A DNA stretch of 64,000 bases from Shewanella sp. MTB7 (GCF_027571385.1 NZ_CP085636.1:3724001-3788000); one strand, 5' to 3'. Counted from the first letter of the stretch, positions 46,363 to 57,066 are shown. Made by a program: numbers and translations. Notes: generated by a model from the letters alone, not told the origin.

Positions 46363-46792
46363 GTTCTGCTCACTCTGCTCTATTGAGCTATATTTTTGTT
46401 ATACGAACCGCTTTTGCTCAAACACCAAACTGTGATATCAATCACAATTTTCATTGTCGCAAAAGAAAAGTTTAAACAAACAATTAACCATTCTAGTAAA
46501 CACTTATTAAGTACGCAAATAAATGATAACCAAGTGATAATGTAAGTCGCTCATAAGAGCCGTGGCAAGTATACGCGGGGCAAATGTCAAATACAAACAT
46601 CACATTATGCAAATTTAGTTTTTTTGGTAAAAAAACTGCCAAGTTCCTGTTCTGATATACGGTTTAACTAAAATAAGACCATGGTCTAACGAATTAAAAC
46701 ACTTATTTAAATTGAAATGTGATCTATATTCACTGTAGAGTATTGGCGATTGATAAGCCGCACTCACATAAGAATGAAGTAAGGAGAAGGGT
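46363..46792. other. sdhC-gltA divergent control region
   Basis: 430 bp, AT-rich, no ORF. It holds a Crp palindrome near sdhC (46431-46446) and a looser TGTGA-N7-TCACT near gltA. No further element could be supported. Confidence 0.6.
46431..46446. promoter_or_regulatory. Crp binding site in the sdhC-gltA region
   Basis: TGTGATATCAATCACA has both arms of TGTGA-N6-TCACA intact. It is 68 bp upstream of the sdhC start and 346 bp from gltA. Crp regulates carbon and anaerobic metabolism in Shewanella. Confidence 0.7.
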
Positions 46793-48085
46793 ATGGCTGA
46801 CAAAATAGCCAAGTTGGAACTGCCAGGAAATGAAACTATCGAACTGCCAGTCATGGAAGGCACCGCAGGATTCGATGTGATAGACATTAGTAAACTAGGT
46901 AGCAAAGGTCACTTTACTTTCGATCCAGGATTTCTCGCTACGGCCTCCTGTGAATCAGCAATTACCTACATTGATGGCGAAAAAGGGATACTGCTTCACC
47001 GTGGTTATCCAATAAGTGAATTAGCCGTTAATTCAGATTATTTAGATCTATGTTATCTGCTCCTGTACGGAGAGCTCCCATCTAAGACTCAATATGACAG
47101 TTTTGTTTACACTGTCAAAAACCACACTATGGTCAATGAGCAGTTAGCTTTCTTCTTTAGAGGCTTCCGCCGTGATGCTCATCCTATGGCAATGTTATGC
47201 GGTGTTACTGGTGCATTGTCTGCATTTTACCAAGACTCTTTAGATGTCAACGATGAACGTCATCGCGAAATAGCCGCTTACCGTCTAGTCTCTAAAATGC
47301 CAACTATCGCCGCCATGTGTTACAAGTACTCAATTGGTCAACCTTTTGTGTACCCACGTAATGATTTGAGCTACGCGGGTAATTTCCTCAGCATGATGTT
47401 TGCAGTGCCATGTGAAGAGTATAAAATTAACCCAATTGTAGAACGTGCTATGGACCGTATATTCATTTTACATGCAGACCACGAACAAAATGCATCGACC
47501 TCTACAGTTCGTCTAGCCGGTTCTTCTGGTGCGAATCCATTTGCGTGTATCGCAGCGGGTATTGCATCACTTTGGGGACCTGCTCATGGTGGTGCTAATG
47601 AAGCTTGCCTGAACATGCTCGAAGAGATTGGTACTGTCGATCGTATACCTGAATTCATTGCTCGCGCTAAGGATAAAGAAGATCCTTTCCGTCTTATGGG
47701 CTTTGGACATCGCGTCTACAAAAACTTCGATCCACGTGCCAAAGTGATGCGTGAAACTTGTCACGAAGTTTTAGCTGAACTTAAAGTCAACGATCCACTG
47801 CTTGATGTTGCAATGGAACTTGAGCGTATTGCACTTGAAGATGAATATTTTGTCTCTAAGAAGCTTTACCCTAATGTTGATTTCTATTCAGGCATCATCA
47901 TGAAGGCTATCGGTATTCCAACTAGCATGTTCACCGTATTATTTGCACTTGCACGTACTGTCGGTTGGATTGCTCACTGGAAAGAGATGCTAGATCAACC
48001 AGGTCATAAAATCAGTCGCCCACGACAACTTTATACTGGTGACTCAGAACGCACCTTTGTTCCTAAAGAAAAACGTAAAGCTTAA
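46793..48085 (+). CDS. gltA: Citrate synthase (type I)
   Basis: 430 residues. Catalytic His in [13 protein letters not shown] (about 265), [14 protein letters not shown] (second His about 306) and Asp in [14 protein letters not shown] (about 363). Condenses acetyl-CoA with oxaloacetate. The N-terminal domain is that of the hexameric NADH-sensitive type. AAGGAGAAGGGT before the ATG. Confidence 0.97.
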   Translation: MADKIAKLELPGNETIELPVMEGTAGFDVIDISKLGSKGHFTFDPGFLATASCESAITYIDGEKGILLHRGYPISELAVNSDYLDLCYLLLYGELPSKTQYDSFVYTVKNHTMVNEQLAFFFRGFRRDAHPMAMLCGVTGALSAFYQDSLDVNDERHREIAAYRLVSKMPTIAAMCYKYSIGQPFVYPRNDLSYAGNFLSMMFAVPCEEYKINPIVERAMDRIFILHADHEQNASTSTVRLAGSSGANPFACIAAGIASLWGPAHGGANEACLNMLEEIGTVDRIPEFIARAKDKEDPFRLMGFGHRVYKNFDPRAKVMRETCHEVLAELKVNDPLLDVAMELERIALEDEYFVSKKLYPNVDFYSGIIMKAIGIPTSMFTVLFALARTVGWIAHWKEMLDQPGHKISRPRQLYTGDSERTFVPKEKRKA

Positions 48086-48103
48086 AATTAGGTAACTGAT
48101 GTT

Positions 48104-48129
48104 AAAGGCACTCATTGAGCGCCTTTTTT
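48104..48129 (+). terminator. Terminator of gltA
   Basis: AAAGGCACTCA-TTGAGCGCCTTT stem with one mismatch, followed by a T-run. Confidence 0.85.
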
Positions 48130-48618
48130 ATTGCCACAAAACCACTTTCTGAACCATGAGACAGAATGAAACACTGGACTATTCGCTGCTCATGCAGCCA
48201 CTTGTGACAGAGTATAATTTCTAATGCTTATTTTTTTTGATTGTATTAAATTTAAGTGGCCATAGCTCATCAATATCTGAACTCGACCTATCCCAATTAA
48301 CCCCTCTTATCTTGGCCAACACTTTTTCCCTATTAAACAGGTCATTAAAACCTTGTATCTCTACTTGATGTCAATTTTCAACGTAAATATATCTAGCTAC
48401 ATTTTGTTGCAATTAGAATCAATTCAGTCACCCATTTAATGTGGAATAATTCTATAGTCAAAACCATCACATTTTAAACATTATCACCACATAGTTTACA
48501 ACCTCGTTAATCAACTCACTAAAACACATGATATACCGCTGATTAATAAGGACTTTAATCTTTGGCACGACTTGTGCAACTCAGAGTTAATTGGATCAAA
48601 AAATATAGGTAACTTTAC
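48130..48618. other. Control region upstream of the RND efflux operon
   Basis: About 490 bp without an ORF. It holds the sigma-54 element at 48563-48578 and, 110-150 bp further up, two similar small dyads GAAT-CA-ATTC (48416-48425) and GAAT-A-ATTC (48444-48452). These could be activator sites but are short and AT-rich. Confidence 0.5.
48563..48578 (+). promoter_or_regulatory. Sigma-54 (RpoN) promoter of the RND efflux operon
   Basis: TGGCACGACTTGTGCA is an almost perfect -24/-12 element (TGGCACGNNNNTTGCW, one mismatch), with the start predicted about 48589, about 30 bp before the adaptor ATG. The activator is not encoded nearby in this window. Confidence 0.75.
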
Positions 48619-49710
48619 ATGGACTCTCTAAACAAACGCGCTAATAACTATTTCAAACTTACCCTCCCCTTAGTATTAGTCGCCTTATTAAGTGCCTGTG
48701 GCGCAGAAGAGGAAGTCAAAGAGGAGGAAAAATATGCTGTCCCAGTTGAAACAACAACCGTACTTCAAGGAGACGTGTCCTCCTTTTACAGTACGACTGC
48801 AACACTAGAAGCACCACAGGAAGCAAATGTTGTTACACGGATCTCAGGCTTAATTGAAACGATCAAAGTTGAAGAGGGTGACAGAGTGACCAAAGGTCAA
48901 CTGCTTGCTGTGATCGATGCAAAAAGGCAAACATTTGAATTGGCTAGCTCTCAAGCCGAAGTTGAAATTATTGAGCAGGAATTAAACCGCTTAAACAAAA
49001 TGAGTAACAAGCAGTTTTTTAGTGCCGATTCTATGGCCAAACTTGAGTATAACCTGCAAGCTGCAATCGCAAAAAGAGATTTGGCAGCCCTTCAAGTTCA
49101 GGAGAGCATGATCCGTTCACCCATACATGGCGTCATTGCGACTCGCTTTGTAAAAGAGGGCAATATGGCTAAGGAGTTCGATGAACTGTTTTATGTGGTT
49201 AATCAAGATGAACTCTATGGCATCGTTCACCTTCCAGAAAAACAACTTGAGAGCCTTAAACTTGGTCAGGACGCTCAACTCTTTGCAAATAGCTTTGCCA
49301 ATAAAAATACGGCTGCAACCGTTCATGCCAAAGTACTGCGCATCAGTCCAGTTGTTGATGCACAAAGTGGGACCTTCAAAGTCACACTCTCTGTTCCTAA
49401 TAGTGATGGAAAATTAAAAGCAGGGATGTTTACCCGCGTCGAACTCAGATACGACACTCACAACAATGTGATCACCGTTCCCTATAACGCTGTCGTCAAT
49501 CAAGATAATGAGTTTGCTCTCTATGTTATCGATGGAAGCAATGTCAACCGCCGTGCAGTGTCTCTTGGCTATCGTGAAGCTGACACTGTAGAAGTATTAT
49601 CAGGCATTGAACCTGGTGAGCAGATCGTGATCCGCGGACATCAAAACCTCAAAGACCAATCACTGGTTGAAGTCATCAGCTCTCTAGACTTAGCGTCAGC
49701 AAGCAAATAA
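48619..49710 (+). CDS. RND efflux periplasmic adaptor (membrane fusion lipoprotein)
   Basis: 363 residues with a lipoprotein signal (LPLVLVALLSAC, Cys about 27), then the barrel-sandwich halves (VVTRISGLIETIKVEEGDRVTKGQLLAVID and MIRSPIHGVIATRFVKEGNMA) flanking a helical hairpin (about 108-155), and a beta-barrel part. It links inner-membrane RND pumps to an outer-membrane channel. The two pump genes follow within 14 and -4 bp. The outer-membrane channel gene is not in the operon, so a shared TolC is likely. Confidence 0.92.
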   Translation: MDSLNKRANNYFKLTLPLVLVALLSACGAEEEVKEEEKYAVPVETTTVLQGDVSSFYSTTATLEAPQEANVVTRISGLIETIKVEEGDRVTKGQLLAVIDAKRQTFELASSQAEVEIIEQELNRLNKMSNKQFFSADSMAKLEYNLQAAIAKRDLAALQVQESMIRSPIHGVIATRFVKEGNMAKEFDELFYVVNQDELYGIVHLPEKQLESLKLGQDAQLFANSFANKNTAATVHAKVLRISPVVDAQSGTFKVTLSVPNSDGKLKAGMFTRVELRYDTHNNVITVPYNAVVNQDNEFALYVIDGSNVNRRAVSLGYREADTVEVLSGIEPGEQIVIRGHQNLKDQSLVEVISSLDLASASK

Positions 49711-49723
49711 AGGAGTCAGGTCT

Positions 49724-52700
49724 ATGTCTATTATAAAAACATCAGTAAACCGACCTGTCACAGTTTGGATGTTCATGTTTGCCATCATTTTATTCGGCAT
49801 GGTGGGTTTCTCCCGTTTGGCAGTGAAATTACTACCCGATTTAAGTTATCCCACCATCACGATTAGAACACAGTATATCGGTGCTGCACCTGTAGAAGTT
49901 GAGCAGTTAGTTTCAAAACCAATTGAAGAAGCCGCTGGTATTGTCAAAGGCTTACGTAAAATCAGCTCCATCTCCCGCTCAGGCATGTCAGATGTTGTGC
50001 TTGAGTTTGAATGGGGTACCGACATGGATATGGCAAGCTTAGATGTGCGAGAAAAACTCGACACAATTGAGCTGCCTTTAGATGTAAAAAAACCTTTATT
50101 GCTAAGATTTAATCCAAACCTTGATCCCATTGTTCGCTTAGCTCTATCGGTACCTGAAGCCAGTGACAGTGATCTAAAACTGATGAGAACCTATGCCGAA
50201 GAGGAGCTAAAACGTCAGCTGGAATCATTGACAGGCGTCGCGGCGGTTCGACTTTCAGGCGGTCTTGAACAAGAAGTTCACATTCAACTTAATCAACAGA
50301 AGTTAACTCAACTTAACCTCAATGCCGATCTTATCCGAAGTCGCATAGCAGAAGAAAATATCAATCTCTCCGCCGGTAAGGTGATCCAAGGAGAAAAAGA
50401 GTACCTAGTGAGAACACTTAACCAATTTAACTCATTGGAGGAGCTGGGTCAGATAGTCGTTTATCGTGATCAACAAACTTTAGTCAGGCTATTCGAGGTA
50501 GCTGAAATTGTCGATGCTCATAAAGAACGTAACGATGTCACTCGTATCGGTGATCAGGAGTCAATTGAACTGGCGATCTACAAAGAGGGAGACGCCAATA
50601 CAGTAGCTGTAGCACGTAAAGTCACCGCTGAACTTGCAAAATTAAACGAAAATAACAACAAAACAGAACTCAAGGTTATTTACGATCAATCTGAATTTAT
50701 TGAAAGTGCAGTCAGTGAAGTCACTTCAGCAGCATTGATTGGTAGCCTACTTTCAATGCTCGTCATCTATCTATTTCTAAGGGATATTATCCCGACCTTA
50801 ATTATCTCAATCTCTATTCCTTTTTCTGTGATTGCCACATTCAACATGATGTACTTTGCCGGTATTAGTTTAAACATCATGTCACTTGGGGGAATTGCAC
50901 TGGCGGTGGGTTTGTTAGTTGATAATGCCATTGTGGTACTTGAAAACATCGACAGATGTAAATCTCTAGGCATGAACAAGCTTGATGCTGCGGTAACTGG
51001 CACTAAAGAGGTCTCTGGCGCTATTTTCGCATCAACATTAACGACTTTAGCTGTATTTGTCCCCCTTGTATTTGTCGATGGTGTTGCTGGAGCCCTATTT
51101 TCAGACCAAGCCTTAACCGTCACCTTCGCACTTCTGGCCTCTTTATTAGTTGCACTAACCACTATCCCTATGCTCGCATCACGAGAAGGGTTTAAAATGT
51201 TACCACCTCTCATCGAAAAAACTAAAAAAGCTAAGCCTGAAACAAGAGTCGGTAAACTTAAGTATTACAGCGCTACCGTATTCTCCTTTCCCTTCATCTT
51301 GCTCTTCAGCTATCTGCCAAGTGCACTACTCACTTTAGCCTTAATGCTAACTCGACTCCTCTCATGGTTTGTGGGTCTATTTATGAGACCTCTTAGTTCA
51401 GGCTTCAACTGGGTCTACCATAAGTTAGAGATCTTTTACCATGCTCTATTGGCACTGGCTCTTAAGTTTAAAATCTTGACCATCGCTATCGCCCTATTAG
51501 TAACCTTAGGCGCAGCCTCCTTAGTCCCTAAACTCGGTATGGAACTTATCCCTCCGATGAATCAGGGAGAGTTTTATGTAGAGATACTACTTCCACCAGG
51601 GACTGAAGTATCAGAAACCGACAAGATCCTGCGTAAGCTAGCGCTGTCGATTAAAGACCGAGAAGATGTAAAACACGCATACAGTCAAGCTGGTAGCGGT
51701 GGATTGATGACATCTGATACCTCACGTGGTGGCGAAAACTGGGGCCGTTTACAAGTCGTACTAGCTGATCACAGCGCGTTTGATACGGTTGCAAATGTGC
51801 TGCGACGCACTGCCATGCGGATCCCGGAACTGGAAGCAAAAATCCAACATCCTGAGTTATTTAGCTTTAAAACACCTTTAGAGATTGAACTCATCGGTTA
51901 TGACTTAGCTCAACTTAAGAGTACAGCCGACAGTTTAGTTGATGCTCTGTCAGATTCTGACCGCTTTGCTGATATCAATACCAGCTTAAGAGATGGCCAA
52001 CCAGAACTCAGCATACGTTTCGATCATGAACGCCTCGCTAAACTGGGTATGGATGCACCAACGGTGGCAAATCGTATCGCCCAGCGCATAGGGGGAACTG
52101 TCGCCAGTCAGTATACCGTCAGAGATCGAAAGATAGATATTCTGGTCAGAAGTGAGATTGAAGAGCGGAATCAAATCAGTGATATTGACTCAATGATTGT
52201 TAACCCAAACAGTCGTTACCCAATCACATTAAGTGCCGTAGCCGATGTATCACTCAAGTTGGGACCATCGGCTATCAACCGAATCAGTCAACAGCGGGTC
52301 GCGATTGTCTCGGCAAACCTTGCTTATGGCGATCTCAATGAAGCTGTACTAGCAGCCAGAACGATATTGAGTCAACAAACCCTGCCGACTTCAATTCAAG
52401 CAAGGTTCGGTGGTCAAAATGAGGAAATGGAACACTCATTCCAATCATTACAAATCGCACTAGTGCTTGCTGTTTTCTTGGTCTATCTCGTCATGGCGAG
52501 CCAGTTTGAGTCACTGCTTCATCCTTTATTGATCCTTATCGCAGTACCGATGGCGGTTGGCGGTAGTATTTTAGGCCTCTACATCACCCAGACCCATTTA
52601 AGTGTGGTGGTGTTTATCGGCTTAATCATGTTGGCCGGTATTGTGGTTAACAACGCGATTGTGCTAGTCGATAGAATCAACCAACTTCGCCAAGAGGGTC

Positions 52701-52990
52701 TAGAGAAACTCACCGCAATATCACAAGCGGCGAAGTCTCGCTTACGTCCTATCATTATGACCACTTTGACCACGGCCTTAGGCTTGTCTCCCATGGCATT
52801 TGGCCTAGGTGATGGTTCCGAGGTGAGAGCTCCGATGGCGATAACAGTTATATTTGGCCTTAGCCTTTCAACCCTGCTAACCCTCGTGGTTATTCCAGTG
52901 CTTTATGCCCTCTTTGACCGTAAAGAGTACAAGGTTAACAATGTTCAAGAGCAGAATATGTCCGTCGAAAGTGTGGGAGGTCAGCCATGA
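49724..52990 (+). CDS. RND efflux pump, first of a pair
   Basis: 1088 residues, about 50 longer than typical AcrB/MdtB proteins. RND architecture with two large periplasmic loops and 12 membrane segments expected. Transmembrane 4 reads GLLVDNAIVVLENI, so the second relay Asp of AcrB is Asn here. Between the usual TM6 and TM7 (about residues 513-553) there is an added hydrophobic stretch (FPFILLFSYLPSALLTLALM) that could form an extra membrane hairpin. It shares an operon with an adaptor and a second RND protein. Confidence 0.93.
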   Translation: MSIIKTSVNRPVTVWMFMFAIILFGMVGFSRLAVKLLPDLSYPTITIRTQYIGAAPVEVEQLVSKPIEEAAGIVKGLRKISSISRSGMSDVVLEFEWGTDMDMASLDVREKLDTIELPLDVKKPLLLRFNPNLDPIVRLALSVPEASDSDLKLMRTYAEEELKRQLESLTGVAAVRLSGGLEQEVHIQLNQQKLTQLNLNADLIRSRIAEENINLSAGKVIQGEKEYLVRTLNQFNSLEELGQIVVYRDQQTLVRLFEVAEIVDAHKERNDVTRIGDQESIELAIYKEGDANTVAVARKVTAELAKLNENNNKTELKVIYDQSEFIESAVSEVTSAALIGSLLSMLVIYLFLRDIIPTLIISISIPFSVIATFNMMYFAGISLNIMSLGGIALAVGLLVDNAIVVLENIDRCKSLGMNKLDAAVTGTKEVSGAIFASTLTTLAVFVPLVFVDGVAGALFSDQALTVTFALLASLLVALTTIPMLASREGFKMLPPLIEKTKKAKPETRVGKLKYYSATVFSFPFILLFSYLPSALLTLALMLTRLLSWFVGLFMRPLSSGFNWVYHKLEIFYHALLALALKFKILTIAIALLVTLGAASLVPKLGMELIPPMNQGEFYVEILLPPGTEVSETDKILRKLALSIKDREDVKHAYSQAGSGGLMTSDTSRGGENWGRLQVVLADHSAFDTVANVLRRTAMRIPELEAKIQHPELFSFKTPLEIELIGYDLAQLKSTADSLVDALSDSDRFADINTSLRDGQPELSIRFDHERLAKLGMDAPTVANRIAQRIGGTVASQYTVRDRKIDILVRSEIEERNQISDIDSMIVNPNSRYPITLSAVADVSLKLGPSAINRISQQRVAIVSANLAYGDLNEAVLAARTILSQQTLPTSIQARFGGQNEEMEHSFQSLQIALVLAVFLVYLVMASQFESLLHPLLILIAVPMAVGGSILGLYITQTHLSVVVFIGLIMLAGIVVNNAIVLVDRINQLRQEGLEKLTAISQAAKSRLRPIIMTTLTTALGLSPMAFGLGDGSEVRAPMAITVIFGLSLSTLLTLVVIPVLYALFDRKEYKVNNVQEQNMSVESVGGQP

Positions 52991-55900
52991 ACTTAACCCG
53001 TTTAGCCATTAAAAGACCGGTCACAACCAGTATGTTTTTCGTTGCCATACTGCTCTTTGGCCTCGCTTCCAGTCGTCTATTACCACTGGAGATGTTCCCT
53101 GGCATTGATATGCCACAGGTTAATATAGAGGTGCCTTATAAAGGATCAACGCCTGCAGAAGTGGAACGAGATATCACCCGTGTGCTCGAAGAGTCACTCG
53201 CGACCATGAGTGGTATTGAGGAGCTTCGTTCAAACTCTTCACAAAATGGAGCAGAGATAGAACTCAGGATGAAATGGGGACAAAATGTTGCCACGAAAAG
53301 CCTAGAAGCGAGAGAAAAAATAGACGCTGTGAGGCACCTTTTACCCAAAGATGTTGAGCGAGTCTTAATCCGTCAGTTCTCAACCGCTGACATGCCAGTA
53401 CTTAACTTAAGAATATCGAGCGATCGTGAGCTATCTGGTGCCTTTGACCTGCTGGATAAACAACTTAAACGTCCCCTCGAACGCGTCGAAGGTGTATCAC
53501 AAGTAACCTTATACGGTGTTGAGCAAAAGCAGATTGAAATACGGTTAAATGCAGATAAACTCTCGTCGAGCAACATCTCAATTCAAGCGTTAAAACGTCG
53601 ATTACAACAGGAAAACTTTGTTGTCAGCGCAGGAATATTACGCACTGGAACACAAGTTTATCAGGTGTCCCCTAAAGGCGAATTTAGAAACCTTGATGAC
53701 ATTAACGCACTCGTTCTAAAACCAGGTATTACATTAGGAGATATTGCCAACGTCAGTTTCTCACTACCTGAACGTTTAGATGGTCGCCACTTAGATCAAA
53801 AATATGCGGTTGGCCTGGATGTATTTAAAGAGTCCGGAGCCAACTTAGTTGAAGTATCCAAGCGTGTGATGAAAGTGATTGAAAGCGCTAAACAAGATCC
53901 GCAATTTAAAGGGGTCAAGTTATTCGTCATGGAAGATCAAGCCTATGGGGTAACATCATCATTAGAAGATCTGTTAACCGCAGGTCTGCTTGGTGCCCTG
54001 CTCTCATTTGCCGTGCTCTATCTGTTTCTACGAAATCTAAAAATGACTTTAGTGGTAGTGACTTCTGTACCGATCTCTATCTGCATGACGTTAGCTACTA
54101 TGTATCTACTGGGTTACAGCTTAAACATCCTTTCTATGATGGGTCTGCTTTTAGCTGTTGGTATGCTCATTGATAATGCCGTTGTCGTGACCGAAAGTGT
54201 ATTGCAGGAAAAACAAACTCAAAAAAATTCTCCAACATCGGAGTTGGTTGATGAACAAGTTGCAAATGATAATGCAGTATTAACGGGTGTTAATAAGGTT
54301 TCACTGGCTGTTTTGGCCGGAACCCTCACTACTGCTATCGTGTTCCTGCCTAATATCTTTGGCGTTAAAGTCGAATTAACCATCTTCTTAGAGCATGTGG
54401 CCATCGCCATCTGTATCTCACTAGCAGCATCGCTACTGGTGGCAAAGACGCTATTACCTCTCATGCTAAGCAAAATGCATTTTGAAATAGAAGCGGAACA
54501 AAAAGAGAGTAAGCTGCGCAGCTATTACCAACGGAGCCTGAATTGGATTTTATCTCATCCTAAAATCTCTGGGGTTATTGCCCTAGCATTATTAGCATCC
54601 ACAGCCCTACCCCTTTCTTTCGTTAATCAAGATCAATCTGACGGTGAGGGAAATAATCGCCTTTATATCAACTATCAGGTCGAAGGACGCCATAGCTTAG
54701 ATGTTACCGAGGCGATGATAACTAAGATGGAAAACTACCTTTACGGAAATAAAGAAGCATTCCAGATCGATTCTGTGTATAGCTATTTTTCTGCCGACCG
54801 TGGTCAATCAACCCTTATCCTCAATGAAGATATTGAAGTAGATATGAAGGCACTCAAGAACATCATACGTGAAGGTTTTCCTAAATTCTCCATTGCTAAA
54901 CCACAGTTTGGCTGGGGTAATGATAACAATGGCCTCAGGATTTCTTTAACCGGACGTTCTACCAGCGAACTCATCACGTTAAGTGAGCAGGTGATCCCTC
55001 TGCTCTCCTCTATTGAAGGTCTCACCGATGTGCGATCGGAAATAAGCGGGGCTCAACAAGAGGTGATTATCCATATCGACCGGGAGATGGCTGCACGTCT
55101 TGATCTTAAGCTCAATGAGATTGCATCGAACATCTCTATGGCACTGCGTGGCACTCAGCTTAGATCATTTCGCCACGATCCCAATGGTGAACTTCGAATT
55201 GAATTGGCATTTGAGCAGCAATGGCGCTTATCTTTGGAAAAACTCAAACAGCTTCCTGTGGTACGTATCGACGATCGGGTTTATACCTTGGAGAGTTTAG
55301 CTGAGATAACATTCCAACCTAGGTTCGACACTATCAGGCATTACGACAGACAAACAGCACTCTCTATCGGTGCTAACCTTGATGATCTTACCATGGAGGA
55401 AGCACAGGAGCAGATAACAACAATAATGGAAGCTGTCAACTTCCCATCAGGCTATGGCTACTCTCTGCGAGGAGGCTTTCAGAAACAGGATGAAGATGAA
55501 GCGATAATGGCAACGAATATGATTCTGGCCATTGCCATGATCTACATCGTCATGGCAGCCCTGTTTGAATCATTGTTATTACCAACGGCCATCATTACAT
55601 CAATTCTATTTTCCATAACCGGTGTTTTTTGGGCACTGCTGTTTACTGGCACACCGATGGATATTATGGCCATGATTGGTATTTTGATTTTAATGGGGAT
55701 TGTGGTCAACAACGGCATCGTTCTCGTTGACCAGATAAATCAGCTTTCACCGGATCTGGATAAACTATCAGACACCATCAGTCAGGTGTGTAACTCACGT
55801 TTACGTCCAGTATTGATGACAGTTGGGACCACTGTACTTGGGCTTGTTCCCTTAGCGATGGGTGATACACAGCTAGGAGGTGGAGGTCCGTCATATTCCC

Positions 55901-56064
55901 CCATGGCAATCGCGATTATAGGCGGACTGACCTTTTCAACAGTCACCAGTCTCTATCTCGTACCGCTATGTTACCAAGCGCTATATAGAATGCGATTTAG
56001 TGCTTCAGTTAAGCTAGGTCAGGCAAATCGAGTGTCGAGGCGATTACTGCCTTGGGCCAATTAA
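52987..56064 (+). CDS. RND efflux pump, second of a pair
   Basis: 1025 residues; it overlaps the first pump gene by 4 bp (ATGA). RND family: NLTRLAIKRPVTTSMFFVAILLFGLASSRLLPLEMFPG at the start, TM4 with GMLIDNAVVVTES (again Asp-Asn rather than Asp-Asp), and QLGGGGPSYSPMAIAIIGG near the end. Two different RND proteins behind one adaptor resemble MdtBC, where the two form a mixed trimer; that is inference here. The substrate is unknown. Confidence 0.93.
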   Translation: MNLTRLAIKRPVTTSMFFVAILLFGLASSRLLPLEMFPGIDMPQVNIEVPYKGSTPAEVERDITRVLEESLATMSGIEELRSNSSQNGAEIELRMKWGQNVATKSLEAREKIDAVRHLLPKDVERVLIRQFSTADMPVLNLRISSDRELSGAFDLLDKQLKRPLERVEGVSQVTLYGVEQKQIEIRLNADKLSSSNISIQALKRRLQQENFVVSAGILRTGTQVYQVSPKGEFRNLDDINALVLKPGITLGDIANVSFSLPERLDGRHLDQKYAVGLDVFKESGANLVEVSKRVMKVIESAKQDPQFKGVKLFVMEDQAYGVTSSLEDLLTAGLLGALLSFAVLYLFLRNLKMTLVVVTSVPISICMTLATMYLLGYSLNILSMMGLLLAVGMLIDNAVVVTESVLQEKQTQKNSPTSELVDEQVANDNAVLTGVNKVSLAVLAGTLTTAIVFLPNIFGVKVELTIFLEHVAIAICISLAASLLVAKTLLPLMLSKMHFEIEAEQKESKLRSYYQRSLNWILSHPKISGVIALALLASTALPLSFVNQDQSDGEGNNRLYINYQVEGRHSLDVTEAMITKMENYLYGNKEAFQIDSVYSYFSADRGQSTLILNEDIEVDMKALKNIIREGFPKFSIAKPQFGWGNDNNGLRISLTGRSTSELITLSEQVIPLLSSIEGLTDVRSEISGAQQEVIIHIDREMAARLDLKLNEIASNISMALRGTQLRSFRHDPNGELRIELAFEQQWRLSLEKLKQLPVVRIDDRVYTLESLAEITFQPRFDTIRHYDRQTALSIGANLDDLTMEEAQEQITTIMEAVNFPSGYGYSLRGGFQKQDEDEAIMATNMILAIAMIYIVMAALFESLLLPTAIITSILFSITGVFWALLFTGTPMDIMAMIGILILMGIVVNNGIVLVDQINQLSPDLDKLSDTISQVCNSRLRPVLMTVGTTVLGLVPLAMGDTQLGGGGPSYSPMAIAIIGGLTFSTVTSLYLVPLCYQALYRMRFSASVKLGQANRVSRRLLPWAN

Positions 56065-56193
56065 ACAGTAGATACAGACTAACTACAGAGGCTGCTTAAT
56101 TGCAGTCTTTTCATTTTACAGAGTATATTTGTTGTGATCTTGTGCCCGCAAGGTTATATTTAGTAACATAATAACAATAATATGAGGCATTGG

Positions 56194-57063
56194 ATGAACA
56201 CTCGATTACTGCTTAGTTTAAGCTTAAGTTATCTACTGACAACCTCTACAATTGCCGATAATAATAGGTTCAAAGATGTAGAGATTAAGCCTGAACAACT
56301 CACTCAAACAAGCTACATGTTCACAGGCTCAGGTGGCAATATTGGAGTGTCAGCAGGTAGTGACGGCATTCTTATCATAGACAACCAGTTTGCACCGCTA
56401 GCCGATAAAATCTCTGCGGCATTGTCAAAAATACAAATTGGAAAACCTAAGTATGTGGTAAACACTCATTATCATGGCGATCATACTGGGGGTAACAACC
56501 TCTTTGGAATTGATGGCGTCATCTTAGCCCATCACAATGTACTCTCCCGCCTCTCAGGTAATAATAGCTACACACCAACAGGTCTACCCAGCATTACTTA
56601 CCATGAGGGGATTAATATCCATTTTAATGGTGATAATTTGCAACTGCTGCACATGGGGCCAGGCCATACCGATGGTGACAGCGTCGTGTTATGGCAGGAT
56701 AAGAGTGTGGTTCATATGGGGGATCTGTTCTTTAAAGACAAATTTCCCTACATCGACTTGAATGCTGGAGGCTCTGTGAAAGGCTATCGAAATAATGTCG
56801 CCACCATGATCGCGAAGATTGACAGCAAAACCAAGGTGATACCGGGACATGGCTCACTGGCGAATAAAAATGATCTGATTCGATTTAAACATATGCTGGA
56901 TGATTCCATTAACTGGATGGAGAGCAAACTCATGGCCGGACTATCGCTAGAAGATATTCAGGCCGAAGGTATTCCTCAGAAGTTAGCATCTTGGCAGTGG
57001 AAGTTTATTTCAGAGAAGAAGTGGATAGACACTCTCTATAATGGGCTTTCAAAGCCCAAGTGA
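56194..57063 (+). CDS. Periplasmic metallo-beta-lactamase-fold hydrolase
   Basis: 289 residues from ATG 56194 (GAGG upstream); an in-frame ATG at 56182 is also possible. Signal peptide (LLLSLSLSYLLTTSTIA). Metal-binding motif NTHYHGDHTGG, then GPGHTDGDS, the bridging Asp in HMGDLFF, and a late His in IPGHG. This is an MBL-fold hydrolase close to the beta-lactamase-like or quinoprotein-relay-associated groups; the substrate is unknown. It may be a stand-alone gene, 129 bp after the efflux operon. Confidence 0.88.
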   Translation: MNTRLLLSLSLSYLLTTSTIADNNRFKDVEIKPEQLTQTSYMFTGSGGNIGVSAGSDGILIIDNQFAPLADKISAALSKIQIGKPKYVVNTHYHGDHTGGNNLFGIDGVILAHHNVLSRLSGNNSYTPTGLPSITYHEGINIHFNGDNLQLLHMGPGHTDGDSVVLWQDKSVVHMGDLFFKDKFPYIDLNAGGSVKGYRNNVATMIAKIDSKTKVIPGHGSLANKNDLIRFKHMLDDSINWMESKLMAGLSLEDIQAEGIPQKLASWQWKFISEKKWIDTLYNGLSKPK

Positions 57064-57066
57064 TTG

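Noticed and set aside
46711..46727. TGTGATCTATATTCACT near gltA as a second Crp site
   Set aside because: The spacer between the arms is 7, not 6; left as weak.
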